Shown here piece by piece: positions 10,971 through 20,357 of a stretch of DNA of 64,000 nt. The notes under the pieces were generated by a model. It worked only from the letters and a program-made list of their open reading frames with translations, did no database searches and had not been told where the DNA came from. Positions within the stretch are counted from its first letter, which is position 1. Each line of letters begins with the position of its first letter. The translations under genes were made by a program, and so were the position numbers. The stretch is from an uncultured Sphingomonadaceae bacterium (GTDB lineage: Bacteria; Pseudomonadota; Alphaproteobacteria; Sphingomonadales; Sphingomonadaceae): the NCBI GenBank assembly GCA_902806235.1, contig CADCVW010000012.1, positions 40,150-104,149 of the forward strand, read 5' to 3'.

Positions 10971-11297
10971 TCAACCGTCCACCCCGGACCACGCTCTTCT
11001 CAGCAGGACCAGCGCCGCCGTCACCGCCGTCCAGAACAGCCACGTCAGCCCGAAGGCGGCGGGGCGGAAGCGGTCCAGGCCGAACAGCGCGCCGACCAGA
11101 TCGGCCGAGCCGACGGGCGAGATGCCGAGGTAGTCGACAGCATAGGGCGCGGGCCAGCCGGCAGCGGCGACCACGCAACCGGCCTCGCAACCCATGATGT
11201 CGGGATAATGCGCGCGCGTCCGGCCGGGAACGGCGGTCGAGGCCAAGGCGAGGATCAGCCCGGCGGCGAGCGTGAGAACAACGCGCCGCCCCTTCAC
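10971..11297 (-). CDS. Small membrane protein of unknown function
   Basis: 108 residues, not recognised. An N-terminal hydrophobic segment or signal (VVLTLAAGLILALAS) is followed by a Cys pair (MGCEAGCVV) and a second helix (FGLTWLFWTAVTAALVLL). It is probably an inner-membrane protein with a small periplasmic part. GTG 11297 is chosen because GGAGGAGGT, at the end of msrB, lies a suitable distance upstream. The start is 10 bases after the msrB stop, so it probably rides on the msrB transcript. Confidence 0.6.
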   Translation of the reverse strand: MKGRRVVLTLAAGLILALASTAVPGRTRAHYPDIMGCEAGCVVAAAGWPAPYAVDYLGISPVGSADLVGALFGLDRFRPAAFGLTWLFWTAVTAALVLLRRAWSGVDG

Positions 11298-11307
11298 GAT
11301 CGGCGGT

Positions 11308-11757
11308 TCAGCCGACCTCCTCCACTTGGGGAAGATACGCGCCATAGCCTTCGCGCTCCATGTCGTCGCGGTGGACAAAGCGGAGCGAGGCGGAGTTGAT
11401 GCAGTAGCGCAGGCCCCCGCGGTCGCGCGGACCATCGTCGAAGACGTGGCCGAGGTGGCTGTCGCCGTGGCGCGAACGGACCTCCGTGCGAACCATGCCG
11501 TAGGCCGTGTCGGTCAACTCGGCGACGTTGGCGGGCTCGATCGGCTTGGTGAAGCTCGGCCAGCCGCAGCCGGACTCGTACTTGTCGGCCGAGGCGAACA
11601 AGGGCTCACCGGAGACGATGTCGACGTAGATGCCGGGCGCCTTGTTGCCGAGCAGCGCGCCCGTACCGGCGCGCTCCGTGCCGTTGCGCTGGGTGACGTT
11701 GAACTGCTCAGGGGTGAGCTTGGCGATGGCGTCGGCCGACTTTTCGTAGGCGGGCAT
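11308..11757 (-). CDS. msrB: Peptide-methionine (R)-S-oxide reductase MsrB
   Basis: 149 residues. Reduces the R-epimer of methionine sulfoxide in proteins. Family signatures are present: [15 protein letters not shown] at 64–69, GHVFDDGP, and [11 protein letters not shown] with catalytic Cys119. The two CxxC zinc motifs found in some MsrBs are absent, so this is the zinc-free form. No export signal is seen. ATG 11757 follows an ACGGAG ribosome site. An open frame extends further upstream but lacks family similarity. Confidence 0.96.
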   Translation of the reverse strand: MPAYEKSADAIAKLTPEQFNVTQRNGTERAGTGALLGNKAPGIYVDIVSGEPLFASADKYESGCGWPSFTKPIEPANVAELTDTAYGMVRTEVRSRHGDSHLGHVFDDGPRDRGGLRYCINSASLRFVHRDDMEREGYGAYLPQVEEVG

Positions 11758-11874
11758 GGGCGAACTCCGTGGTGGAGGGGCCGATGTGGGATGGGGCGGG
11801 GGCGAGGCAAGCGGACGGGCGCGGGCGGCTGAACGCACCTTGGCGCGGCGCGGCGGCCCGACCACATCCTGGTC

Positions 11875-12948
11875 ATGGCCCGCTTGCTCCTTCCCGTCTT
11901 CGCCCTCGCGGCCGCGTGCGCGGCCTGCTCGCCCGCGCCGAGCGGGGCGCAGGCGCCGGCGGTCGTCGCCCCGCCCGTCCGCACCACCGGCCTCGACCGC
12001 GCGCTGCTCGACGCCGCGCTGCGCGACGCCGCCGCGCTGCCGCAGCTTAACGCCTTCATCGTCGCGCGCGACGGCCGGGTGCTCGCCGAACGCGTCGTTG
12101 ACGGCCCTGGGCTGGACGCGCCCGTAAACATTAAGAGCGCGTCCAAGTCGGTGCTGGCGGCGCTGGCCGGGATCGCCGTCGCGCGCGGTGAGTTCGCCGG
12201 CCTCGACCAGCGGATCGCCCCGCTGCTGGGCGACCGTGTGCCGGCGGGCGTTGACCCCCGCGTGGGGCAGATCACCGTGGAGCACTTACTGTCGATGCGC
12301 GCGGGCCTGGAGTCGACCTCCGGCCCGAGCTACGGCCGCTGGGTTTCGAGTCCCGACTGGGTCGGCTTCGCCTTGTCGCGCCCGTTCGTCGACCGGCCGG
12401 GCGGGCGCATGATCTACTCGACGGGCACCTCCCACCTGCTGTCGGCCGCGCTGACCCGCGCGACGGGGCGGAGCACGCTCCAGCTCGCCCGCGACTGGCT
12501 GGGCGCGCCGCTAGGCGTCACGGTGCCGTCCTGGCCCGCCGACGGCCAGGGCATCTACTTCGGCGGCAACGAGATGCGGCTGTCGCCGCGCGCGCTGCTC
12601 GCCTTCGGCGAGCTGTACCGGAACGACGGCGTCACCAGCGACGGCCGCCGCGTGCTTCCCGCGGGGTGGGTGCGGGAAAGCTGGACGCCGCGCGCCCGCT
12701 CGCCGTGGAGCGGCGGGAGCTACGGGCTCGGCTGGTGGATCGGCGAGGCGCGCGGCCATCCGATCTACTACGCCTGGGGCTACGGCGGGCAGATGGTGTA
12801 CATCGTGCCGAGCCTTCGGCTCACGGCCGTGATGACCTCCGATGCCGACCAGCGCAGCGTGGGCGGGCACGTCCAAGCGCTGCACGCGCTGGTCGCCGAG
12901 CAGCTGGTGCCCGCGGCGGAGCGGGGCGGCGCAGGCGCGGCCGGCTGA
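11875..12948 (+). CDS. Serine hydrolase with class C beta-lactamase fold, putative lipoprotein
   Basis: 357 residues. Penicillin-binding-protein/esterase family (COG1680 type). A hydrophobic export signal ends in LAAACAAC with candidate lipid-attached Cys15 or Cys18. The SxxK motif is SASK at 88–91, giving nucleophile Ser88 and base Lys91. The second motif reads YST where class C enzymes have YxN. The third element is WGYGGQM. Such proteins hydrolyse esters or D-amino-acyl bonds; true beta-lactamase activity cannot be claimed. It is divergent from msrB. Confidence 0.85.
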   Translation: MARLLLPVFALAAACAACSPAPSGAQAPAVVAPPVRTTGLDRALLDAALRDAAALPQLNAFIVARDGRVLAERVVDGPGLDAPVNIKSASKSVLAALAGIAVARGEFAGLDQRIAPLLGDRVPAGVDPRVGQITVEHLLSMRAGLESTSGPSYGRWVSSPDWVGFALSRPFVDRPGGRMIYSTGTSHLLSAALTRATGRSTLQLARDWLGAPLGVTVPSWPADGQGIYFGGNEMRLSPRALLAFGELYRNDGVTSDGRRVLPAGWVRESWTPRARSPWSGGSYGLGWWIGEARGHPIYYAWGYGGQMVYIVPSLRLTAVMTSDADQRSVGGHVQALHALVAEQLVPAAERGGAGAAG

Positions 12949-12957
12949 GCCGGCGGC

Positions 12958-13851
12958 TTAGCGCCGCGACCGTTCGAGTAGGAAGGCGCTGGACTCGTCC
13001 AGCACGGGCAGGCGCGTGCGGAACGGGCGGGAGACGGCCATGATCAGGTCGTTGTGGCTCGCCTCCGGGTAGATGCGGAGCGCGACGGGGGCGCCCGCCA
13101 CCTTCATCTCCGCGGCCATGCTGCGGCTGTTGCGGACATTGACGCTCCGGTCGGCGGTGCCGTGGCCGAGCCAGAGCGGCGGCGCGCCCGCGCGGACGTA
13201 GCGGATCGGCTGGGTCTCGAGCGGGCGGGGGTAGCGGCCCATCGCGTTGATCGAGTTCGGCTTGTCGAACGGGTAGAAGTCGTAAGGGCCGGCGAGCCCG
13301 GCGGCGGCCTTGACCACGCCGTCCGGCAGCCCTTCGGCAGCCAGCCAGCGGCGGTCGAGCGCGGGCATGATCGCGTTGTAGGCCCCCGCCGAGTGGCCGG
13401 CGGTCACGATCCGGTGCGGGTCGCCGCCGAAGCGCGCGGCGTTGCGCCACGTCCAGGCGATGGCGGCGGCGCTGTCCTGGAGGAAGGCGGGGAAGTGCAC
13501 GTCGGGCACCAGCCGGTAGTCGGGCAACACGACGAGGAAGCCTCGGGCCGCGTAGGCGCGCGCCGCGAAGCCGTAATGGTCCTTGTCGCCGCCGTGCCAG
13601 CCGCCGCCGTAGAAGAAGACCAGCACGGGCTTAGGGCGCGTGCCGGCCTTCGGGTCGTCGTAGACGTCGAGCCGGCGGCGCGACTCGGCACCAAAGGAGA
13701 CGTCGTGCGCGACCCGCCGGACGCCGCCGTCGCCCCAGAGCCGGTCGACGAGGTCGAGCTGCCGGGGCGGGGCGACGAGCTGGGTAAAGGCGCCGAGCGC
13801 TGCCGCCGCGACAACCGCGACGAGGACGATGCCCAGGATGAACCGCTTCAT
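12958..13851 (-). CDS. Alpha/beta-hydrolase (carboxylesterase, BD-FAE/HSL-like), membrane-anchored or exported
   Basis: 297 residues. An N-terminal hydrophobic segment (about 4–22) suggests a signal anchor. The oxyanion loop reads FFYGGGWHGGDK, the nucleophile elbow is GHSAGAY with Ser154, and the acid and base are likely the Asp in HGTADRSV and the His in PEASHNDLI. ATG 13851 is chosen because it opens directly into the signal-like segment. It converges with the beta-lactamase-fold gene, 9 bases apart. Confidence 0.88.
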   Translation of the reverse strand: MKRFILGIVLVAVVAAAALGAFTQLVAPPRQLDLVDRLWGDGGVRRVAHDVSFGAESRRRLDVYDDPKAGTRPKPVLVFFYGGGWHGGDKDHYGFAARAYAARGFLVVLPDYRLVPDVHFPAFLQDSAAAIAWTWRNAARFGGDPHRIVTAGHSAGAYNAIMPALDRRWLAAEGLPDGVVKAAAGLAGPYDFYPFDKPNSINAMGRYPRPLETQPIRYVRAGAPPLWLGHGTADRSVNVRNSRSMAAEMKVAGAPVALRIYPEASHNDLIMAVSRPFRTRLPVLDESSAFLLERSRR

Positions 13852-13922
13852 CCGCCCGGCGTGGCGGCGGCCGGGCGCGGCGGCAAGCGGTTTCGGCGCT
13901 AGCCGCCCCGCACCCTCGCCCC

Positions 13923-16900
13923 CTACCGTCCCTCCCACCAGTAGGCCGGCCGCCGCGCGGTGCCCGTCGCCACCTCGTTCATCGTCCGCGCGTCGTACAG
14001 GCGGCCGCCGAGCATCACGCGGCTCACGTCGTCCGTGTTGCGGATGTCCTGCGTCGGATCGGCGTCGAGGACGACCAGATCGGCAAGCTTGCCTTGCTCG
14101 ATCGAGCCGATGTCGCGCGCCATGCCGAGCGAGCGGGCGGCGGTTACCGTGCCGGTGCGCAGCGCCTCCACCGGCGTCATGCCGCCACGGACGAAGGACC
14201 ACAGCTCCCAATGGGCGGCGGCCCCCGCCTGCTGGCCGTGCGCGCCGATCGACACGGGGACGCCGCGCTGGGCGAGCTTGCGCGCCTCGCGGGCGGAGTC
14301 GTCGTCGACGAAGTTCGACTCCGGGGCCTTCACCCGGCGCGCGGTGTCGGCGAGCAGACGCGCGGGCGGGGTGTGGGCGCGAAGCAGCGGGTGGTCGAAC
14401 CAGTCCACCGCCTGCCGCCAATAGGGATCGCCGGCGAGCCCGCCGTAGGTCACCACCAGCGTCGGCGTGTAGTAGGTGCTCGACTGCGACCAAAACTGGA
14501 GCACGTCGTCGTAGAACACGTTGAGCGGCACGTTGTGCTCGAGCGTCGAATTGCCGTCGGCGATCAGGTTCATGTCCATGCCGAACAGGCTGCCGCCCTC
14601 GGCCACCACCTGCATGCCTTCGCGCCGCGCGGCTTCCACCACCTGCTGCCGCTGCTCGCGGCGGGGCTGGTTGTAGTTCTTGACGGAATGCGCGCCCTGC
14701 GCGCGCAGCCGGCGGACGTGGGCGAGCGCGTCGTCGAGTCCGTTGATCTCCGCGTACACGTCGGCGGCCTTGGCGCCGTAGACGATCTCGCCGGTGGAGA
14801 AGATGCGCGGCGCGAGGATCAGGCCCGCGCGCTGCATTTCGGCCGCGGCGAAGATCTCGGACGCGCGGTTGGAGGGATCGTGGACAGTGGTGGTGCCCAT
14901 GGCCAGGTTCTGGATCATCGACCAGTTGGCCTGCGGGATCAGCTCGTCGGCGCCAGCCGGGCCGTGGGCGTGGGCGTCGATCAGGCCGGGAATGATCGTC
15001 TTGCCGGCCACGTCGATCACGGTCGCGCCGGCGGCGGCCGGCGTGGAGCCGCGCGGCCCGACCGCGGCGATGCGGTCGCCCCGGATGATCACCACACCGT
15101 CTTCGATCACGCCGCCGGCCGCGTCGTCGCCTGCCATGGTGACGAGCCGCGCGCCGACCAGCGCGACGACGCCGCGGGGCTTGGCGGCCGCCTGCTCATA
15201 GGCGAGCGAGGTGGTCGTTGGGCGAACGGGCGGCGCGGTCGCTCCCTTGGGCCGGGGGGCGTCGGGGAAGAGCGCGGCGGTCTGCGCGGTGTTGAGGGTG
15301 GAGCCGACAGCCCAGTGCAGCCGCGCGCCGGCGTTCGACCAGTGGATGTAATCCGCACCGCCCGTGCTGACGCGGACGACGGGGAGCGCCTTGCCCGCTG
15401 GGTCGAGCTCGACCGCCTGGGTGCCGGGCATGAGGGGAACGACGAACGCCTCGTAGTTCTGGCGGAAGGCCACGTGGCGGCCGTCCGGCGAGACGAAGAA
15501 GTCGGTGGCGAGCTCGCCGGACGCGTGGACGCGCTTGTCCGCGCCGGACAGGTCGGTGCTGACGAGCTGGCGCTTGCTCTTGCCGCCTTCGGAGGCGTCC
15601 TCGACCATGAACAGGCGGTCGCTGGATGCGCCGAAGTGCGGGGCGGCCAGCCCACGCGCGACGCGAACGGGCGCGCCGCCGCGCGCCGCTACCCGGTACA
15701 CGCCGGGGTCGTCGGAATAGCGCGACGAGGTCAGCCCGCCGCCCCGGCCGCGCTCGAAGACGATCGTCGTGCCGTCCGGCGAGAAGCGCGGGCGGGCGTA
15801 GTGGCCGGGGACGCTGGTCACGTCGCGGGCGGCGCCGCCGTTCGCGCCGACGCTGCGGATGCGGCCGAGCCCCTCGTCGGTCCACTGGACGAAGGCGACC
15901 GTGCGGCCGTCGCGCGACCAGGTGGGGAACAGCTCGAAACCTTCGGCCTGGGTGCTCCGCGTGAGCCGCCGAGGCGCGCCGCCGCCGACCGGCTTGAGCC
16001 ACAGCTTGCCGAGGGACTCGTAGACCACCTGTCGGCCATCGGGCGACACGGCGGGGAAGCGCGTCATGCGCGCGGTGAAGCGGTCGGGGGCGACCGCGAT
16101 CTGCGGGTGGGGGGCGTCGATCACGCCGCGCGTATCGTCGATCCGGAACGGGATCTCGCGCGCGTTGGAACCGTCGGCGTCGACGCGGCGGAGCTTGCCG
16201 CCGGCCCAGAACAGGATGCTCCGCGCGTCGGGCGTCCACGCCATGTTGGGGTAGACGCCGGTGACCGCCCAAGTTTCCTGCACGTCCTGGTCGAGCGCGT
16301 CGTAGATCTTGCGCTCGGTGCCATCGGCAAGGTCCTTGACGTAGAGCTTGGACCGCGTGCCCTCGCGGCGGACGAAGGCGATCCGGCGGCCGTCGGGCGA
16401 CGGCGTGGGGCGCACCGCGCCGCCCTCCCCCGTCACCGCGGGCGTGGTCTCGCCGGTCTCGAGCTCGTAGCGCTCGATGTTGAACAGCTCGGTGTTGGAG
16501 TCCTGCGCGTATTCGAAGATCGGGCCAGGGGTAATGTTGCGGGTGAAGAACACGCTCTTGCCGTCGGCGGCGAAGATCGGCTCGCCCAGTTCCTTCTGGT
16601 GCACCTCGCTCGGCCGCTTGACGAGCAGCACGCCCGCGCCGCCGGAGACGTGGTACATCCACACCTCGCCGGTGCCGAGGCTCCGCCCGGTGGTGAAATG
16701 CTTCTTGGCGACGATGAAGCGGCCGTCCGGGCTCCAGCTCGGCTGGTTGAGCAGGCGGAACTCCTCGGTCGTCACCTGGCGCTTGTCGGAGCCGTCGCGG
16801 TTCATCACCCAGATGTTGTCGCCGCCGCCCCGGTCGGAGGTGAAGGCGATGCGCCGCCCGTCCGGCGAGAAGCGCGGCTGCACCTCCCAAGCGAGCCCTT

Positions 16901-17294
16901 CGGCGATGCGGCGCGGCGTGCCGCCCTCGATCGGCATGGTGTAGACGTCGCCGAGGAGGCTGAAGGCGATGGTGCGCCCGTCGCGGGACACGTCCAGGTC
17001 CATCCACGAGCCCTCGGACGTGCGGATCGGCACCTGGCGGACGCGCGCGCCGGTGGGCGCGTTGACATCCCACTTGGGCGGGGTCGGGGCGGGGGTCGGC
17101 GCGGCAGGCTGGGCCGCCGCGGCGGGTGCCGGCGACGGCGCGGGGAGCGGATCGGGGGTGTCGTCCGGGCGCAGCACCTCGTCCTCGGGGGCCTGCGTCT
17201 CCTCCACTGGCTGCGGCGGGGTGGGCGTCTGCGCTGCAGCATTGTGCGCGGCGAGCGCGAGCAGGGAGGCGGCGGCGACGGTGCGGTGCTTCAT
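13923..17294 (-). CDS. Exported TolB-like beta-propeller fused to an amidohydrolase
   Basis: 1,123 residues. A signal peptide (LLALAAHNAAAQ) precedes a Pro/Ala linker. A long WD40/PD40-type propeller follows, with many repeated SPDGRRIAF units. The C-terminal metal-dependent amidohydrolase has the strand-1 metal motif LIDAHAHG, later histidines (TLEHNVPLN, SIGAHGQQ), and the closing composite-domain motif GKLADLVVLDADP. The combination matches large secreted imidazolonepropionase-like/prolidase-type hydrolases of sphingomonads and related bacteria. Substrate unknown, possibly a peptide or cyclic amide. The upstream GAGGGG before ATG 17294 supports the start. Confidence 0.9.
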   Translation of the reverse strand: MKHRTVAAASLLALAAHNAAAQTPTPPQPVEETQAPEDEVLRPDDTPDPLPAPSPAPAAAAQPAAPTPAPTPPKWDVNAPTGARVRQVPIRTSEGSWMDLDVSRDGRTIAFSLLGDVYTMPIEGGTPRRIAEGLAWEVQPRFSPDGRRIAFTSDRGGGDNIWVMNRDGSDKRQVTTEEFRLLNQPSWSPDGRFIVAKKHFTTGRSLGTGEVWMYHVSGGAGVLLVKRPSEVHQKELGEPIFAADGKSVFFTRNITPGPIFEYAQDSNTELFNIERYELETGETTPAVTGEGGAVRPTPSPDGRRIAFVRREGTRSKLYVKDLADGTERKIYDALDQDVQETWAVTGVYPNMAWTPDARSILFWAGGKLRRVDADGSNAREIPFRIDDTRGVIDAPHPQIAVAPDRFTARMTRFPAVSPDGRQVVYESLGKLWLKPVGGGAPRRLTRSTQAEGFELFPTWSRDGRTVAFVQWTDEGLGRIRSVGANGGAARDVTSVPGHYARPRFSPDGTTIVFERGRGGGLTSSRYSDDPGVYRVAARGGAPVRVARGLAAPHFGASSDRLFMVEDASEGGKSKRQLVSTDLSGADKRVHASGELATDFFVSPDGRHVAFRQNYEAFVVPLMPGTQAVELDPAGKALPVVRVSTGGADYIHWSNAGARLHWAVGSTLNTAQTAALFPDAPRPKGATAPPVRPTTTSLAYEQAAAKPRGVVALVGARLVTMAGDDAAGGVIEDGVVIIRGDRIAAVGPRGSTPAAAGATVIDVAGKTIIPGLIDAHAHGPAGADELIPQANWSMIQNLAMGTTTVHDPSNRASEIFAAAEMQRAGLILAPRIFSTGEIVYGAKAADVYAEINGLDDALAHVRRLRAQGAHSVKNYNQPRREQRQQVVEAARREGMQVVAEGGSLFGMDMNLIADGNSTLEHNVPLNVFYDDVLQFWSQSSTYYTPTLVVTYGGLAGDPYWRQAVDWFDHPLLRAHTPPARLLADTARRVKAPESNFVDDDSAREARKLAQRGVPVSIGAHGQQAGAAAHWELWSFVRGGMTPVEALRTGTVTAARSLGMARDIGSIEQGKLADLVVLDADPTQDIRNTDDVSRVMLGGRLYDARTMNEVATGTARRPAYWWEGR

Positions 17295-17355
17295 GGATCC
17301 CCTCGGGCTTGTTTTCCCGACGGATAAGCGGCCCGCGCCGCGCCCGCAACGAAAG

Positions 17356-17384
17356 AAGCCGCGGCCCTTCTGGAGCCGCGGCTT
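17356..17384 (-). terminator. Rho-independent terminator candidate downstream of the RTX gene
   Basis: A perfect 10-base stem (17356–17365 with 17375–17384, arms AAGCCGCGGC / GCCGCGGCTT) encloses a 9-base loop. On the minus strand it is followed by TTCTTTCGTT. It lies between the RTX stop at 17411 and the amidohydrolase start at 17294, which fits termination of the RTX transcript. Confidence 0.65.
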
Positions 17385-17410
17385 TATCGCGCCGTTGATG
17401 ATGTCGAGCG

Positions 17411-18862
17411 TCAGATGAGAAGGTGGCTCGGGTCCAGTTCTCGCATGGGCGAGCCGAAGAAATCGAAGTTGACGGTGATGACGCCCCCGCCCTGGATGCC
17501 GAGCGAGGCGAGGTCGACCTTGGAGGACCATCCGTTGTTCGTGATGGACGCCTCGAGCTGCGCTTCGGTGAGGTTGAAGGCGCGCAGGTCGAGGTGGTCG
17601 TCGCTGGTTGAGAAGTCGGCGATTGAGTCGTTGGCCCAGCCGGAGCCGAAGCGGAACACGTCCGCGCCCTCGCTGCGGCCGAGTAGGTCGTCGCCTGCAC
17701 CGCCGATCAAGAGATCGTCTCCCGCGCCGCCGGTCGGGAAATCGTCGCCCGCTCCGCAGCCCAGCGCGTCCGCGCCGGTGCCGGTGCCGGTGCCGGTGCC
17801 GCCAAACGGGCCCTCGCCGCCGCCGTCGAGCTCGTCGTCGCCATCGCCGCCGTACAGCTTGTCTAGGTCGGCGCCGCCGTCCAGACTGCCGTTGCCTGCC
17901 TCGCCGTACAGGTAATCGGTGCCGCCGTTACCGAACGCCAAGTCATGGCCGGCGCCGAGGTAGAAATTGTTCTCGCCACCCGCACCCGTCACCCGGTCCG
18001 CGCCGGAGCCGGTGAACGCGTCGCCGTCCTCGATGCTCATCAGGCGCACGCCGTCAGCGAGCATTCGATCGCCCTTGGTGAAGTCAAGAACGATCCCGAC
18101 CGTTTCTTTCGTCAAGAACAGGAAGGCGATATCGTAACCCGTTCCGCCGTCGATCTAATCGGCGTCTTGCACGAGGAAGTCGTCGCCCGCGCCGCCCAGC
18201 ATCATGTCGGCGCCAGCACCGCCATCGGAATACTCGTCGCCGCCGCCGCGGGCGTAGTCCACGCCGTCGCCCAGCTCCAGGAAGCCGTTCCCGGTGCTGC
18301 CATTGAGCCGATCGTCGCCCGAACCGCCGCCGCGGAAAAAGACCCCGTCGATCAGCTCATCATCGCCGTCGCCGTCTTCCAGCTGGTCGTCACCGTGGCC
18401 GCCGACGAGCGTGTCGGCTTCAGCGTTGCCGGCCAGCCGGTCCGCGCCGTCGTTGCCGACGATTTCATCGGCGGACGTCGCCGCGCACGGTATGGGCGCC
18501 CTCGCCGACGTTGAACTCGATCTGCTCGACGCCGTGCATGGTGGTGCTGTCACTCCAGGACTGCTTGGCAGCCGGATCGGAGAAGTCGGCGTCTACGCCG
18601 ATCGCGCTGCCCGTTCGGTCGATCTTCGCCCGGTCGATGCCTCCCCGCCATCCACCGCGTCGGGGTTCTCGCTAATGATGAGGTCGTCGCCCGCGCCGCC
18701 CGAGACGACGTCGTACGCCTCGTCGCCGTCGGGCTCGTCGCCGCCGCCGCTGCCGCTGCCGAGCAGCACGTCCGCGCCCGCGCCGCCGTCGATATCGTCC
18801 GACCCGTCCGTGCCGACAATCTCCACGTCAGCGTTCGTACCCATGAACTTTTGACCGGCCAT
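17411..18862 (-). pseudogene. RTX calcium-binding protein gene with two frameshifts and an in-frame stop
   Basis: The conceptual product is a hemolysin-type (RTX) protein rich in GGxGxDxxx nonapeptides (GGAGDDLL, GGHGDDQL, GGDGDDEL), normally exported by a type I system and folded by calcium. It starts at ATG 18862 (MAGQKFMGTNADVEIVG). Near 18640 sense moves to a second frame (IDRTGSAIGVDADFSDPA), and near 18474 to a third (ADEIVGNDGADRLAGN). The second shift is repaired by removing one C. After VQDAD an in-frame TAG (18155–18157) interrupts; reading on gives IDGGTGYDIAFLFLTKETV. The tail ends in an aliphatic cluster, SHLLI, typical of type I secretion signals. No ABC/MFP exporter lies nearby. 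A six-base repeat (CCGGTG, four copies from 17775) encodes GTGTGTGT. Confidence 0.8.
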
Positions 18863-19024
18863 GCGCCGTTTCGCCCCTCAGGCTCGACGCGCACCATCAC
18901 GCGTCCTCGCTCCGCGAGGGGTGGTGAATCAGTCGTTGAGGATACGCCAGTCGCGCAGGTTCCCGTCGCGGACGGCCCCGGCCGTCATTGTTGATTCTGT
19001 CCTGAAACGGTACGCGCCCTGCCC

Positions 19025-19558
19025 ATGAGCCGACCCGCCGCCATCCGCCGCGCCCGCCCCGCCGAGGCGCCCCTGTTGTCGCGGCTGGCGCGCGACACGT
19101 TTCGCGAGACTTGGCTGGAGGACCACGCGATGGGCTACTCCGCCGAGGACGCGGCGGCATTCATGGCGGAGGCCTGCGGCCTGCCCGCGAGCGAGCGAGC
19201 GCTGGCGGACCCGGCGCAGGCCGTATGGATCGCAGAAGATTCCGGTGGCGCCCCGCTCGGCTTCGCCCACGCCGGTCCCTGCTCGCTGCCCTACCCCGAC
19301 GTCCGGCTGGACGACGGCGAGCTGAAGCGGCTGTACCTGCTGCGCGCGGCGCGGGGGAGCGGGATCGGCGGGGCGCTGTTCGACGAAGCCATGGCTTGGC
19401 TGGAGCGCGACGGGCCGCGGCGGGTGTGGCTGGGCGTGTGGTCCGGGAACCTAGGGGCGCAGCGCTTCTACGAGCGGGCGGGGTTCGCCAAGGTGGGCGA
19501 GCACGAGTTTCCGGTGGGCGCCACGATCGACCGCGAGTTCGGTTACCGCCGCGGTTGA
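19025..19558 (+). CDS. GNAT-family N-acetyltransferase
   Basis: 177 residues. Transfers an acetyl group from acetyl-CoA to an amine. The acetyl-CoA loop is LLRAARGSGIGGALFDEAM, and the typical late motif VWSGNLGAQRFYERAGFAKVGEHEF is present. It resembles stress-related acetyltransferases but the substrate is unknown. It follows the divergently transcribed RTX locus by about 160 bases. Confidence 0.9.
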   Translation: MSRPAAIRRARPAEAPLLSRLARDTFRETWLEDHAMGYSAEDAAAFMAEACGLPASERALADPAQAVWIAEDSGGAPLGFAHAGPCSLPYPDVRLDDGELKRLYLLRAARGSGIGGALFDEAMAWLERDGPRRVWLGVWSGNLGAQRFYERAGFAKVGEHEFPVGATIDREFGYRRG

Positions 19559-19595
19559 GCGTGGCGGGTTGACGGCGCGCACACCATATCCGGGC

Positions 19596-20354
19596 ATGAC
19601 CGAAACGCCCCGCCCCACCATCCGCGTCGTTGACCTGGAGACTACCGGCTCCACCCTGCCCGCCCACCGCGTGTGCGAGATCGGCTGGCAGGACGTGGTG
19701 CTGGGCGACGACGGCTGGACGATGGGCGCGTCGGGGGCGACGCTGGTCGACCCCGAGCGGCCGATGCCCGCCGTCACCTCCGCCGTGCACCACCTGACGG
19801 ACGAGGACGTGGCGGGAGCGCCGCGCTGGTTCCAGGTCGCGCCCGCGGTGCTGGGATTGGGCCGCGAGCGCGGCATCGTCGCCTTCGCCGCGCACCGGGC
19901 GGATTTCGAGCAGCGCTGGTGCACCCCCGCCTTCACCGGCGGGCTGCCGTGGATCTGCACCTGGAAGGGCGCGCTGCGCGTGTGGCCGGACGCGCCGTCC
20001 TTCTCCAACCAGTCCTTACGGTACTGGCGGCGGCCGGCGGGGCTGGACCGGGCGCGGGGGCTGCCCGCGCATCGGGCGGGGCCGGACGCCTACGTCACCG
20101 CGCACCACCTGCGCGACATGCTGGCGGTCGCCCCGGTCGACAAGCTGATCGGCTGGAACGCCGAGCCGGGGCTCTTGCCGCGCGTGCCGCGCGGGCCGGA
20201 TCGGGGCAAGCGCTGGTCGGAGCTCGACAAGGACACCTTGCGCCGCGAGCTGCGCGACCGCGACGAGGACATCCGGTTCAGCGCCGCCGCCGAGTTGGCG
20301 CGGCGCGCCGGAGCGGGCCCGGCACCCGCCCCCGCCCAGGCGGCGCTGCTCTAG
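19596..20354 (+). CDS. DEDDh-type 3'–5' exonuclease (DNA polymerase III epsilon-like)
   Basis: 252 residues. Exonuclease motif I is VVDLETTGS (Asp13, Glu15), motif II is AAHRADFEQRW, and motif III is the HxxxxD of HRAGPDAYVTA. All four acidic ligands and the His of the DEDDh family are therefore present. A C-terminal extension of about 70 residues follows, including KRWSELDKDTLRREL. ATG 19596 is preferred over an upstream TTG at 19569. Cellular role (proofreading, repair or RNA turnover) cannot be told from sequence. Confidence 0.85.
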   Translation: MTETPRPTIRVVDLETTGSTLPAHRVCEIGWQDVVLGDDGWTMGASGATLVDPERPMPAVTSAVHHLTDEDVAGAPRWFQVAPAVLGLGRERGIVAFAAHRADFEQRWCTPAFTGGLPWICTWKGALRVWPDAPSFSNQSLRYWRRPAGLDRARGLPAHRAGPDAYVTAHHLRDMLAVAPVDKLIGWNAEPGLLPRVPRGPDRGKRWSELDKDTLRRELRDRDEDIRFSAAAELARRAGAGPAPAPAQAALL

Positions 20355-20357
20355 GGC

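Noticed and set aside
11875..12948. Beta-lactamase resistance gene
   Set aside because: The fold and SxxK motif fit, but the YxN motif reads YST and the third motif is altered, as in esterase-type relatives.
14094..17327. Open frame of 1,077 codons on the plus strand, antisense to the propeller–amidohydrolase
   Set aside because: It is the GC-driven shadow of the real gene: His/Arg/Ala-rich, no domain sense and no ribosome site, while the minus strand has a signal peptide and clear motifs.
15196..17700. Open frame of 834 codons on the minus strand in another frame of the same locus
   Set aside because: Arg/Pro/Ala low-complexity translation with no motifs; an artefact of high GC.
17770..18800. 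Repeated GGxGxD-encoding units as a possible CRISPR or tandem array
   Set aside because: The repeats are short, degenerate and in coding frame; they are RTX nonapeptides.
18929..18988. Minus-strand 19-residue frame (MTAGAVRDGNLRDWRILND) with a possible AGGA site
   Set aside because: It reads sensibly at the end, but is too short to support without conservation data; left out of the features.
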